From positions 62,001-126,000 of the forward strand of contig JAJDZU010000023.1 in assembly GCA_022824495.1 (NCBI GenBank): 64,000 nt of DNA, given 5' to 3'. The notes below the pieces were generated by a model that worked only from the letters and a program-made list of their open reading frames with translations, was not told where the DNA came from and ran no database searches. Source of the DNA: Chloroflexota bacterium. GTDB taxonomy: Bacteria; Chloroflexota; UBA11872. Positions 53,040 through 62,564 of the stretch are shown piece by piece (position 1 is the stretch's first letter; each line of letters opens with the position of its first letter). The translations under genes and the position numbers were made by a program.

Positions 53040-55301
53040 ATGGCAGTCACCGCACCTGAACTGAACGTCGTCGGCACCAGCCCAATCCGCCACGACGGCG
53101 TCGACAAGGTCACTGGGCACGCGGTCTTTGGCGTGGACGTCAGCATTCCCGGCATGTTGCACGCCCAGGTCCTGCGCAGTCCCCACGCCCACGCGCGCAT
53201 CACCCGTATCGACACCTCGCGCGCCGCAGCTTTCCCCGGCGTCCTGGCGGTCATGACGTCGGCTGACATGCCGTTGGCGCCCGCCGAGGGCCCCCAGGCC
53301 TTCGGCAACGCCATCCGCCTCAAGGCCATGAACGTCATGGCGCGCGACAAGGCTCTCTACCACGGTCACGCCGTGGCGGCCGTGGCCGCGACCTCCTCTC
53401 ACATCGCCGCCGAGGCCCTCCGCCTGATCGACGTTGACTACGAGGTCCTCGACCCCGTCCTCGACGCCAAGTCCGCCATTGCCCCCGACGCCCCGATCCT
53501 GCACTCCGATCTGCGCATGGAAACCGCCGGTGCGTTTGCCGACACCCCCGGCAACATCGCCAAGCACATCGTCCTCGAAGAGGGCGACGTTGAGGCCGGC
53601 TTCGCCGCCGCCGACCTGGTCCTGGAACGCGACTTCAGCACCTCCACCATTCACCAGGGCTACATCGAACCCCATAACGCCACCGCCTTCTGGCGCGCCG
53701 ACGGCACCCTCGAAGTTCACTGCAGCACCCAGGGCCATTTCGGTGTCCGCAACGAGATCAGCCAGATGCTCGGCATCCCGATCTCGAACATCCGCGTCGT
53801 CCCCGCCGAAATCGGCGGCGGCTTCGGCGGCAAGCTCACCAACTACGTCGCGCCCATCGCCGTCGTCCTCGCCCGCAAGGCCGGTCGCCCCGTCAAGATC
53901 ACCATGGACCGCACCGAGACCCTGCTCGGCACCGGCCCCGCTCCTGCCGCCTTTATCCGCGCCAAAATCGGCGCCACCTCGGCCGGCGACCTCACCGCCG
54001 CCCAGCTCGAAATGCACTTCGAAGCCGGCGCCTTTCCCGGCTCCTCCGTCGGCGGCGCCGCCAACTGCGGCCTCGCCCCCTACAAGCTCCGGAACTTCCG
54101 CATCGACGGCTACGACGTCGTCGTCAACAAACCCAAGTCCCAGGCCTTCCGCGCCCCTGGCGCGCCCCAGGCGGCCTTTGCCGTCGAGGGCGTGATCGAC
54201 GAGCTTTGCGAAACCCTGGGCATGGACCCCCTCGAATTCCGCCTCCGCAACGCCTCCGGCGAAGGCGACCTGCGCCCCAACGGCACCCGCTTCAACGACA
54301 TCGGCAACAGCGAGCAGCTTCGCGTCGCCCGCACCACTAGCCACTACCAGTCGCCCGTCGCGCAACAGAACGGCCGTCTCTGCGGCCGCGGCGTGGCCTC
54401 CGGCTTCTGGGGCAACGGCGGCGGCACTTCATCCGCCACCGCCCGACTCAATGGCGACGGCTCCGTCACCCTCCTTGAATCTTCCCCCGATATCGGCGGA
54501 ACCCGAACCTCCATCGCCATGCAACTGGCCGAGACTCTTGGGATCGGCGTGGATCGGGTCCATCCCCGTATCCCCGACACCGACGCCATCGCCGAAGGTG
54601 GCAACGCTGCCGGCAGCCGCACAACCTTCGCCACCGGCTGGGCCGCCATCGAAGCCGGTCGCGATCTGCAAAGCAAGATGCGCGACGCCCTGGCCGACAT
54701 CTGGGACGTGGCCGAATCGACCATTGACGTATCGCTCGATGGCTTCGCCGCCAACGGCTATTCGGTCGATTTCGCCGAGGCCGCCCGCCTGATCGTCAGC
54801 GAGGGCGAGGCCCCCGTCGGCGTCGCCACCACCACCCCAACCCTTCCCGGCCCCTCCTTCGCCACGCACATCGTGGACGTTGCCGTTGACCCCGAAACCG
54901 GCAAGGTAGACGTGCTCCGCTATACGGCGGTTCAGGATGTGGGCAAGGCTGTATATCCCCCATACGCCAGCAGTCAGATTGAGGGAGGCATTGCCCAGGG
55001 CATCGGCTGGGGAATCACCGAGGGCTACACCTACGACGCCGCCGGCTGCATGACTAACACCTCGTTTCTCGACTACCGCATGCCCACCGCGCTCGACGTC
55101 CCCAACCTCGAAATCGTCATGGTCGAGTACCCGAATCCCGGCCATCCCTACGGCGTCCGCGGCGTCGGCGAACTCCCCATCGTTCCGCCCCTGGCCGCCC
55201 TCGCCAACGCCATCCACAACGCCACCGGCGGCCGCATCCGCCACCTCCCCGCCTCGCCTGTCCGAGTGCTCGATGCCGTCAACAGTTCAGGACGCGCCTA
55301 G
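53040..55301 (+). CDS. Xanthine dehydrogenase/CO dehydrogenase-type large subunit, orphan
   Basis: 753 residues. Mo-cofactor segments: QGHFGVRNEISQMLGIPISNIRVVPAEIGGGFGGK, RAPGAPQAAFAVEGVID, GGGTSSATARL, and GVRGVGELP with the catalytic Glu at about 711. It hydroxylates a substrate at a Mo centre. The medium (FAD) and small (2Fe-2S) subunits normally encoded next to it are absent in the window, so partners must be elsewhere or the protein works alone. ATG 53040. Confidence 0.9.
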   Translation: MAVTAPELNVVGTSPIRHDGVDKVTGHAVFGVDVSIPGMLHAQVLRSPHAHARITRIDTSRAAAFPGVLAVMTSADMPLAPAEGPQAFGNAIRLKAMNVMARDKALYHGHAVAAVAATSSHIAAEALRLIDVDYEVLDPVLDAKSAIAPDAPILHSDLRMETAGAFADTPGNIAKHIVLEEGDVEAGFAAADLVLERDFSTSTIHQGYIEPHNATAFWRADGTLEVHCSTQGHFGVRNEISQMLGIPISNIRVVPAEIGGGFGGKLTNYVAPIAVVLARKAGRPVKITMDRTETLLGTGPAPAAFIRAKIGATSAGDLTAAQLEMHFEAGAFPGSSVGGAANCGLAPYKLRNFRIDGYDVVVNKPKSQAFRAPGAPQAAFAVEGVIDELCETLGMDPLEFRLRNASGEGDLRPNGTRFNDIGNSEQLRVARTTSHYQSPVAQQNGRLCGRGVASGFWGNGGGTSSATARLNGDGSVTLLESSPDIGGTRTSIAMQLAETLGIGVDRVHPRIPDTDAIAEGGNAAGSRTTFATGWAAIEAGRDLQSKMRDALADIWDVAESTIDVSLDGFAANGYSVDFAEAARLIVSEGEAPVGVATTTPTLPGPSFATHIVDVAVDPETGKVDVLRYTAVQDVGKAVYPPYASSQIEGGIAQGIGWGITEGYTYDAAGCMTNTSFLDYRMPTALDVPNLEIVMVEYPNPGHPYGVRGVGELPIVPPLAALANAIHNATGGRIRHLPASPVRVLDAVNSSGRA

Positions 55302-55333
55302 CGCGCAAACCGTCCACCATGGAGGACCGCTCA

Positions 55334-56233
55334 ATGCCAACCGACCTGCCCACCGCAACTCTCGGCCGCACCGGACTTGACATAACCCGCCTCGGCCACG
55401 GTGCCATGGAAATCCGTGGCGCGCCCCGCGGCCGCGACATCAGCGACGACGACGCCCGCCGCATCCTCAACGCCGTCCTCGACTCCGGCATCACCTACAT
55501 CGATACGTCCAACGACTACGGCCGCAGCGAGGAACTGATGGGTCGCTACATCGGCTCGCGCCGCGACGAGTACATCCTCGCCACCAAGTGCGGCTGCATC
55601 CCCGGCGGCGGCGAACACGTCTGGACCCGCCGGAACATGTTCCGCGGCCTCGAAGAGAGCCTGCGGCGCCTGAATACCGACTACGTCGACGTCATGCAAC
55701 TCCACAACGCCACCGTCGAGCAGTGCGAGGCCGAAGGCGTCGTCGACACGCTGCAGGACATGCGCGCCCAGGGCAAGGTCCGCTGGATCGGCGCCTCAAC
55801 CACCCTCCCGCACCTGCCCACTTACATCGAGTGGGGCGTATTCGACGTTTTCCAGATCCCCTACGCCGCCGTCCTGCGCGAGCACGAGGAGTGGATCACG
55901 AAGTCCGCGCAAGCTGGTATCGGCACCGTCATCCGCGGCGGCGTCGGCAAAGGCGAACCGGGCGTCGGCCTCGCCTCCGCCGACCGCTGGGCTGCCTACG
56001 AGAAGGCCGGCCTCGACGACCTACGCGAAGAAGGCGAAAGCCCAACCGCCTTCATGCTCCGCTACACCCTCTCCCACCCCGACGTCCACACCATCATCGC
56101 CGGCACCCTCAACCCCAACCACCTCGCCGAAAACGTCACCACCGCCCAACGCGGCCCGCTTCCACCCGACACCTACGCCGAAGCCAAACGCCGCCTCGAC
56201 CAGGCCGGCGAGTCGCCTGCCCCGGCGAGCTAG
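55334..56233 (+). CDS. Aldo/keto reductase
   Basis: 299 residues. The catalytic tetrad is D57, Y62, K85 and H124 in DTSNDYGRSEE, ATKCG and MQLHNAT. The barrel pattern continues to LSHPDVHTIIAGTLNPNHLAENV, the NADP-binding end. ATG 55334 has GGAGG eight bases before it; an upstream ATG 55319 lacks this. 32 bases after the Mo-enzyme gene and probably cotranscribed. Confidence 0.93.
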   Translation: MPTDLPTATLGRTGLDITRLGHGAMEIRGAPRGRDISDDDARRILNAVLDSGITYIDTSNDYGRSEELMGRYIGSRRDEYILATKCGCIPGGGEHVWTRRNMFRGLEESLRRLNTDYVDVMQLHNATVEQCEAEGVVDTLQDMRAQGKVRWIGASTTLPHLPTYIEWGVFDVFQIPYAAVLREHEEWITKSAQAGIGTVIRGGVGKGEPGVGLASADRWAAYEKAGLDDLREEGESPTAFMLRYTLSHPDVHTIIAGTLNPNHLAENVTTAQRGPLPPDTYAEAKRRLDQAGESPAPAS

Positions 56234-56276
56234 CCGCCCCCGCCACCTCGGGGCTCGGGTCGGTTTACTCTCGCGC

Positions 56277-56483
56277 CTACGTCCAGAACCGGCTGATCAC
56301 CGACACGATCGCTCCGGTGGCCACTACCGCGGCCAAAACGGACCCAACCATCCATTTGATCAGACGCGTTTCCAGGGCGTGCAAATCGGCCTTGGTTGCA
56401 AACGTCGGCAGTTTCGCGTCGAGCGTGGCTTCAATCCTGGTCAGCCGACGCTCAATGTCGAGGGCATTTAGCTCGGCCGTCAT
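56277..56483 (-). CDS. Small coiled-coil, tail-anchored protein, third relative
   Basis: 68 residues. LNALDIERRLTRIEATL, KLPTFATKADLHALETRL and a C-terminal hydrophobic helix match copies 1 and 2 at 43677 and 43988 in sequence and architecture. Located 12 kb away on the other strand, so it is a dispersed family. ATG 56483. Confidence 0.72.
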   Translation of the reverse strand: MTAELNALDIERRLTRIEATLDAKLPTFATKADLHALETRLIKWMVGSVLAAVVATGAIVSVISRFWT

Positions 56484-56650
56484 CGGCTCCTCCGTGAAAC
56501 GGGATCCCGGATTCCTGTCGTCCGGACAATGGTGGCCCGCCGCACCGCCCAGCAAGAGAGCCTGCGAAATTTTAACTCACGGTATCCGTGCGAAGTGAAC
56601 CACCACCGCCGACCATGCTTGTCCGCGTTGGGTGATACGTTGGCGCTCCC

Positions 56651-57400
56651 ATGCGCTTCGGCGACCTCACCTACCTCGAAATCCGCCGCCTGGCCAAATC
56701 CGGCTGCCTCGCCGTCCTTCCCACCGGCTGCACCGAACAGCAGGGCCCCCACCTCCCCGTCGACTTCGACACCTGGTTCGCCGAGCGCCTCTGCCTGGCG
56801 GCGTCCCGCAGGGCTTCGGGCAAATTCAACGTTGAGTCGCTGGTGCTGCCCGCCATCCCCTTCGGTCCCACGCCGGAGCATCGGAACTATGGAGCGGGCT
56901 ACGTCGATATCCCTGGCAAGCTCCACGGCGATTTGATCACCGCAACCTTGACCTCGCTCGCCGAGCAGGGCTTTGAACGCATCGTCGTCTGGCGCGGCTG
57001 CGGCGGCCACGACCTGCGCGGCGCCGTCCGCGACTTCAATCAGGCAGCCCCACACAAGGCCCAGGCCTTCTTGCCCGAACTCCCCTTCCACGACATCTGG
57101 TGCCGTTTTGGCGATCCGAACGTGCCGGGCGGTCACGCCGACAGCTTTTCAACCTCGATATCGCTCCATCTGCGTCCCGCATCGGTGCGCATGAACCAAA
57201 TTGCTGATCCCGCGCACCGGCCTGTTGACTGGCAGGACCCGAATCTGGACTTCGCGCGCTACTCGCCCACCGGCGTCATTGGAGACCCAACCCGCGCCAG
57301 CGCCCCGCTTGGCGCCAAGCTCTGGGAGGCCTCCGTCGCAAGCGTCGCCCAAACCCTGCGGACAATCTCACGGACCGCTGCACCCGCCGAAGGCTCCTAA
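56651..57400 (+). CDS. Creatininase/creatinine amidohydrolase family protein
   Basis: 249 residues. Metal motif LPTGCTEQQGPHLPVDFDTWFAE gives Glu, His and Asp ligands, and GCGGHDLRG the third His. The C-terminal segment that reads HAGEXETS in other members reads HADSFSTS here, so the Glu is lost and activity may differ. Convergent with the SelW-like gene. Confidence 0.82.
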   Translation: MRFGDLTYLEIRRLAKSGCLAVLPTGCTEQQGPHLPVDFDTWFAERLCLAASRRASGKFNVESLVLPAIPFGPTPEHRNYGAGYVDIPGKLHGDLITATLTSLAEQGFERIVVWRGCGGHDLRGAVRDFNQAAPHKAQAFLPELPFHDIWCRFGDPNVPGGHADSFSTSISLHLRPASVRMNQIADPAHRPVDWQDPNLDFARYSPTGVIGDPTRASAPLGAKLWEASVASVAQTLRTISRTAAPAEGS

Positions 57401-57491
57401 CGATGCGTCAGGTGCAGTGTCGGCAAAACCCGCCGACAGCCTGAACGAGCCGCCCAGCCGGATCCGGCGCTCTTCTTGAGCCTCGCTCGGG

Positions 57492-57743
57492 CTACCCCGC
57501 CAGCGCCGCGCTCACCAGCGGCAGAACCTCGCCGTCCTCGGCGTGGCGTCCCAGCGCCTTCTTCGAGAACACCAGGTCCCCGTCGACGACCACCTCGAAC
57601 ACGCCGCCGCCCGAAGGCATCAGCGACATCTCGCCAACGTCGGTTCCATGCTCTCCCAGGATTTCTTCCGTCGCACGGACGGCTTTAGGGAGATAGTTTC
57701 ATTGGCTGCAGTATTCGATCGAAACTCGGGCGCCGCGTCCCAT
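57492..57743 (-). CDS. SelW-like (Rdx family) selenoprotein, UGA at CxxU
   Basis: An 83-residue gene hidden from ordinary gene callers. From ATG 57743 the frame reads MGRGARVSIEYCSQ, then TGA (57699-57701), then NYLPKAVRATEEILGEHG and LMPSGGGVFEVVVDG, DLVFSKKALGRHAEDGEVLPLV, and TAG. These are the conserved Rdx/SelW blocks and the redox motif is C12-S-Q-U15. AAGGGAG lies before the start. Its SECIS-like hairpin follows directly. Thiol/selenol redox protein of thioredoxin-like fold. It may be cotranscribed with the membrane protein gene 83 bases upstream. Alternative: a TGC-to-TGA mutation (pseudogene). Confidence 0.8.
57652..57693 (-). promoter_or_regulatory. Bacterial SECIS-like hairpin after the UGA
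   Basis: On the minus strand, five bases after TGA, TCTCCC (57693-57688) pairs with GGGAGA (57657-57652). Inside, CCGTC (57682-57678) pairs with GACGG (57672-57668) around loop CGTGC. The loop is 21 bases after the UGA and its second base is G, which fits the general shape of bacterial SECIS elements that bind SelB. Confidence 0.6.
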
Positions 57744-57826
57744 GGTGTGCTCCCTTGCGTGGCGGAGTCGTTGCGTAGACCAGCCTATTGTCGCATGTAC
57801 GCCACCGCCAACAACAGGCGCGGGCC

Positions 57827-60346
57827 TCAGCCGCAATCTTCCCGCACGTCGATTGGTAGCTTGATCTCCCCGAACCACGAATCCTCGACCACCCCCAGCG
57901 TCAGCAAGTAGGCGCCGGGTCCGGACGGTGCCTCAATGCCGCCCTCGAAAGCCATCCCGGATCCCGTCCCGATTCCCTGCCCTTGATAGGTCTGCACCTG
58001 CAGAAGCCGACCTTCCAGGTCTTCAAGGCGTTGCAGGACGAATCGGTCGTCCGCCGTCGACCAGTGAAACCCGACCAGGTGATCCTGGCTCCACGCCACG
58101 GCGCCAACATTCAGCGCCTGCGCCTGGGCCAGCGTGGTCGTTCCCGCGATCAGGCAGGACGGCAGATTCAGCACCCGCAGATCCGCGGCCAGCGGAGCAA
58201 TCGTGTCCACGTGGGCCGCGCGTACATCGATCTCCGCCGATGCCTGCGGCGCACCGTCAATCACCAACTCCAGGCGATATTGACCCGGAACCGAGGGCGA
58301 GCGAGTACCGATCAGCTCCAGAGCGGGAGCCGTCGCCCCGGCGGCAATAACCGGCGGCAGCCGCAGCCGCACATCCTCTCGAACCGCCTCGCCACCCCCA
58401 AGCCGCTTCCAGGTCAGGGCGCCAGACGCGATCCCCCGGTGTGATGCCGGAATCCACGGACGGTCGGCCGCGTTTGCAAGCGTGACGGACACGCCGACCG
58501 ACGCCTCCGGTGCTACGGAAGGCGCCAGCGCCAACTGCATCTCGACATTGGACAACGAACTGATCGGCGGCGTACTCGGCGGACCCACGGAGGTGACAAC
58601 GAATCGCCGGGTCTCGTGCGTCGCCGCCGACGGCTGTGCGGCCCGGATAGCGGCCAGCCAGGCTTCCGTCTCGTCTTGGGATAGGTACTCCCGGTCCAGG
58701 ACGACCGTTCGGACACCGAGAGTACGCAGCGCCTCCAGCACCTCGCCCCGGTTGCTGTCGTCTGCCCAATGCGCCATGCGCGCCAACTGCGACGTTCCAC
58801 GCGGCTCGTATCCGGAATACCCATCCACAATCGGCTGGCGTCCCCCGTTAAGCGTCCACAGGGCGCGCTCGACATTCCGAACTTGGTGCTCGTGAATCTG
58901 TTCGACGTCCAAACCAAGTCGCTCGCCGGCAATTGGGATAAAGGCCACGGGCCCCTCCGGCGCCTCGGCCAGCGCCGCCTGCAGATTCCGGTCGTAAGGG
59001 ATCGGTGCTCCCGACGTCGGCACGCGAGCGAATTCCAAAACGAGGAATCCAAATGCAGCCAATCCCACGGCCCCGGCTGTCCAACCCCCCAACCGCGGCC
59101 ATCGCATCAGCCGGTCCAGAGCAATGGCGCCGAGCAAGGCCATTGCCAGCACCACCCCAACAGCCAGGAACTGTGGATTCCGCATCGCGGCGAAACCCGG
59201 AAGAAGCCCGTACGCGGCGGCATATGGCAGTTGTATGCCGGTCGCTTCGCCATTCCACCAGAGTTCCGGACCCAGCGTCAGGACGAACATCAGCAAACCG
59301 CTGAGCCCCATGCCAAGCGTCACCCAGCGCAAGCGCGGCGTCGCGGTACCTGCGGCCAGCCCCAGGCAGGCCAGCACCGCCGCCGTCAGTGCGGGAAAGC
59401 TGACGTCAAACCCCTGCACGCGCTCGGCAGCCGCCCGGAACCAGTAATGCGACCGCGCGGCCGTCGGCAGGTAGTCCGGCAGTCGCGCGCTCAGCTGCCG
59501 GGCCTCGTCAATCGTTCGAACCTCCTGGTTGTCCATCCAGAAGCCGAGATAGCCGGCCAGCAGCGGAACGAACGGCAGGGCGCCAACCGCCGTGCCCGCG
59601 ACCGCCTGCACCGCCAGCCGTCGGTCCACCGCCGGCAGGCGTCTGGCAGCGACGGCCGCGCCGATCAGCACAAGCAACGTGACCAGCGCGATAAACCCCA
59701 GATACACGCCGGTAGCGAATTGGATGAACACGCAAACCCACGCCCCGCTGAACGTCCACCAGGTCGGCCGCCGCAGAAACGCGAACCAGAAGGCAAGGGC
59801 CAGCGGCGTCCACCAGGCCATCAGCAAGTGGTGGTATTGGATGAACTCCTGCGAGATCGGCGCAAAACCAAACACGAACCCGGACAAGACGGCTGGCGCC
59901 CACCGGCCCAGCAGAACCCAGCCCGCCGCCGCCGCCGCCGCCGCATTCAGTACCGGACTGGCGATGGTGAGCACGTTGATGCCCACCCCGGGCCCGAACA
60001 GCGTCGCCACCGGCGCGTACACCGGCAGTCCGCCCAGCAGCAGGTGCGTGAAGAACACCGAATCTCCCATGCCGTAGTACATGAGGCCCTCAAAGAACCG
60101 CTGCGGCTCGCTGAACAGCGCCACCCGCGCCCACTCCATCGAATAAAGGAACAGCACGTTGTCCTTGTGTCCCAGGTGAAACTGGTCGCCCGGCAACGGC
60201 GGCAAAGTGGCCAGGGCCGCCGCGATATACAGCGCCCCGGCAGCGGCCACTTGTACGAGCCACCTGGTCCGCCGCTCGGCGAATAAGCTCAGCCCCGGCA
60301 CTCGCTGCGTCGTGACTTGGCTGTTGGGCTCTGTGATGCGGTCCAT
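57827..60346 (-). CDS. Large polytopic membrane protein, GT-C/EPS-type unknown
   Basis: 839 residues. The first ~490 have about 11-13 membrane helices (for example QVAAAGALYIAAALATL, FIALVTLLVLIGAAVA, AVGLAAFGFLVLEF), the rest is soluble, with a beta-sandwich-like end (QYRLELVIDG). The start of the helical part (DNVLFLYSMEWARVALF; FFTHLLLGGLPVYAPVA) resembles integral-membrane mannosyl-/GT-C-like transferases. No catalytic motif is certain. ATG 60346 chosen; ATG 60460 would only add an unconserved tail. Confidence 0.72.
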   Translation of the reverse strand: MDRITEPNSQVTTQRVPGLSLFAERRTRWLVQVAAAGALYIAAALATLPPLPGDQFHLGHKDNVLFLYSMEWARVALFSEPQRFFEGLMYYGMGDSVFFTHLLLGGLPVYAPVATLFGPGVGINVLTIASPVLNAAAAAAAGWVLLGRWAPAVLSGFVFGFAPISQEFIQYHHLLMAWWTPLALAFWFAFLRRPTWWTFSGAWVCVFIQFATGVYLGFIALVTLLVLIGAAVAARRLPAVDRRLAVQAVAGTAVGALPFVPLLAGYLGFWMDNQEVRTIDEARQLSARLPDYLPTAARSHYWFRAAAERVQGFDVSFPALTAAVLACLGLAAGTATPRLRWVTLGMGLSGLLMFVLTLGPELWWNGEATGIQLPYAAAYGLLPGFAAMRNPQFLAVGVVLAMALLGAIALDRLMRWPRLGGWTAGAVGLAAFGFLVLEFARVPTSGAPIPYDRNLQAALAEAPEGPVAFIPIAGERLGLDVEQIHEHQVRNVERALWTLNGGRQPIVDGYSGYEPRGTSQLARMAHWADDSNRGEVLEALRTLGVRTVVLDREYLSQDETEAWLAAIRAAQPSAATHETRRFVVTSVGPPSTPPISSLSNVEMQLALAPSVAPEASVGVSVTLANAADRPWIPASHRGIASGALTWKRLGGGEAVREDVRLRLPPVIAAGATAPALELIGTRSPSVPGQYRLELVIDGAPQASAEIDVRAAHVDTIAPLAADLRVLNLPSCLIAGTTTLAQAQALNVGAVAWSQDHLVGFHWSTADDRFVLQRLEDLEGRLLQVQTYQGQGIGTGSGMAFEGGIEAPSGPGAYLLTLGVVEDSWFGEIKLPIDVREDCG

Positions 60347-60459
60347 GCCGCGCAGGTTATCCGCCAATGCCCGGCGACTCCCGCTGTTGCCACCGGCAAG
60401 GCACTGGCGCACAGTGAGGTTCAGTCCGCTTGGTTTCGTACGAATGTGAGGTTGAAGCA

Positions 60460-61884
60460 ATGAGCACTGATGTCACCCACCTCGGCTCGCGCAAGCACCT
60501 CTTCATCGATCTCTCGCTCGCCGACCACACCTCCGGCGTCTCACTCGGCGTCAACCCGCCCCGCCTGGGCGGCATCGCCATTGGCCGCGACCGCGCCTGG
60601 GAACACCACATCCACTTCCAGAACACCGTCCTCGACGACAACGGCCTGGGCCGCTGCTGGTATCTCGCGTCCGTTATCCGCAGGGGACTCGAGTCCGCGC
60701 GCTTTGGCTACGCCGAATCCGAGGACGGACGCCACTGGCGCAAACCCAACCTCCGCCTGGTCGAGCTCAACGGCCGCCGCGACATGAACATCATCCCGCC
60801 CAAGCCCAAGCGCTCCAACGTCTTCATCGACCCGACGGCCCCTTCCTCCGAGCGCTACAAGACCTTCGGCCTCAGCCTCGAGGACGATCCCGGCGGCGTG
60901 GGCTACGGCGTCTTCGCCTCGCCCGACGGCTACGTCTTCCGCGAGCTCGGCTGCAACGGCATTCGTCGCGCCGGCGACACCCAGAACATGGCTTTCTGGG
61001 ATGACCGAATCAGACGCTACGTCGCCTACTTCCGCGGCTTCTCCCACCACCCCGATGGACGTCGACGCCGCGCCGTGGCGCGCTGGGAGACAGACGATCT
61101 CACCAGCCGCGAGGGCTGGGACCTGTCGAATGAGGAAAGCGACCGCCACATCATCGAGCAGTTGCCCATCGTCATTGCCTGCGACGACGACGATCCGCCC
61201 GACATGGATATCTACACCCCGTCCGTCGTCAAGTACCCCGGCGCCGACGACGTCTACCTGGCCACCATGTCCATGTACCACCACTTCACCCCCGACGAGA
61301 TGGACGATGTCGACCCGCCCCGCAACGACGGCCTCATGGACATTCAACTGGCTGTCAGTCGCGACGGTATCTCCTGGGACCGCCCCGACCGCCGGCCCTA
61401 CGTCGGCATTGATGCCGAAGGTCCCGGCCAGCGCATGTGCTACGCGGTCCAGGGTCTCCTGGTCCGCGGCGACACCGTGCTCCAGTACCACACCGCCTAC
61501 GACCAGTCCCACGGCCACAAGCGCCAGAACAACCCCGGCGGCGTCATTCGCTGGACCGAGCAGCGCCTTGATGGCTTCGTCAGCGCCAACTTCCCCTACA
61601 CCGGCGGCGAACTCGTCACCCGCCCGCTCACCCTCGATGGCTCAACCCTGGAACTCAACGTCGACGCCTCTGCCTCCGGCGAAGGTCGAGTCGAAATCCA
61701 GGACGCCGAAGGTCGGCCCCTGCCGGGACGCACCCTCGCCGACTGCGATCGTATCCTCGGCAACTACCTCCGCCACCCGGTCTCCTGGCACGGCGACACC
61801 AACCTCGGCATCCCACCCGGCACCCCCATCCGCCTCCGCTTCTCCCTCCGCAGCGCCCGCCTCTTCGCGTTGCAGGTCGCCTGA
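60460..61884 (+). CDS. Glycosidase-like five-bladed propeller protein
   Basis: 474 residues, the third member of the family at 44291 and 49631. Shared parts: RKHLFIDLSLADHTSGVS at the start, ARFGYAESEDGRHWRKPNLRLVE, SERYKTFGLSLEDD, LMDIQLAVSRDGISWDRPDRRP, and the C-terminal GTPIRLRFSLRSARLFALQV. Divergent from the membrane protein. It probably binds or hydrolyses carbohydrates, but no catalytic residues are certain. Confidence 0.75.
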   Translation: MSTDVTHLGSRKHLFIDLSLADHTSGVSLGVNPPRLGGIAIGRDRAWEHHIHFQNTVLDDNGLGRCWYLASVIRRGLESARFGYAESEDGRHWRKPNLRLVELNGRRDMNIIPPKPKRSNVFIDPTAPSSERYKTFGLSLEDDPGGVGYGVFASPDGYVFRELGCNGIRRAGDTQNMAFWDDRIRRYVAYFRGFSHHPDGRRRRAVARWETDDLTSREGWDLSNEESDRHIIEQLPIVIACDDDDPPDMDIYTPSVVKYPGADDVYLATMSMYHHFTPDEMDDVDPPRNDGLMDIQLAVSRDGISWDRPDRRPYVGIDAEGPGQRMCYAVQGLLVRGDTVLQYHTAYDQSHGHKRQNNPGGVIRWTEQRLDGFVSANFPYTGGELVTRPLTLDGSTLELNVDASASGEGRVEIQDAEGRPLPGRTLADCDRILGNYLRHPVSWHGDTNLGIPPGTPIRLRFSLRSARLFALQVA

Positions 61885-62068
61885 CCAGGCGTGTAGCTGG
61901 TTGGTCTTGCTCCGGTGCGAATAGCCCCATGCTGTCGCGCCCGGACGATCAGATCGGAGGCTCCGCGGACTCAGCGAATTCAGGTCTGTACGTCGTCAGC
62001 GTGAGTCGCGAGAGATCGTCACTACGGTCTACGGCCGGAGGGGACAGCCGACATTTGCTGTCTGGGCA

Positions 62069-62488
62069 CTAAGGGCATTCGAACGGCGTAAGAATGAGCT
62101 CCATGAGGGAGTTGTCCGCCAGCACTCCGGCAAGTCGTTCCCGGCCCTCGTCGGTGCGGTAATCGGGCGCGGGAGAAGTCCGAACTGAACCGTCCCTATT
62201 CAGGTACAGGTGCGACCCGGAATCCAGGTCGGTCAGTATCACGGAGGCGACAAATTCGGCGGGCGGAACCGGCCGGCAATGCGGCGCGTGCCACACGTGA
62301 ATGTCGCCATTGACGACTCGCGTGTTGTAACCGAAATCCGTCGGGGTCTGGACTCGTCGCTCGTCCAGGGTCGGTGTCGGTGGCGGAGGCGGACGAGGAG
62401 GTGGTGTCTCGCCACACCCACTGACCGTCAGCGGCAACAGACTGGCGGCCAGCACGACAACAATCCACATGCGACGGCGCGACTTCAT
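62069..62488 (-). CDS. Predicted lipoprotein
   Basis: 139 residues with a signal (MKSRRRMWIVVVLAASLLPLTVSGC) and lipobox VSGC at Cys 25, then a proline-rich stretch (PPPRPPPPPTPT). The rest has no recognised domain. The 184 bases between 61884 and 62069 show no gene or hairpin that I can support. Confidence 0.6.
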   Translation of the reverse strand: MKSRRRMWIVVVLAASLLPLTVSGCGETPPPRPPPPPTPTLDERRVQTPTDFGYNTRVVNGDIHVWHAPHCRPVPPAEFVASVILTDLDSGSHLYLNRDGSVRTSPAPDYRTDEGRERLAGVLADNSLMELILTPFECP

Positions 62489-62564
62489 GACCGTCCTGCG
62501 CGGCTCCACCCCGGTCTCGGGTTCCTCGTCGCGGCGTGCCTCAGTAGTCCGCAGACCAGTCCGT

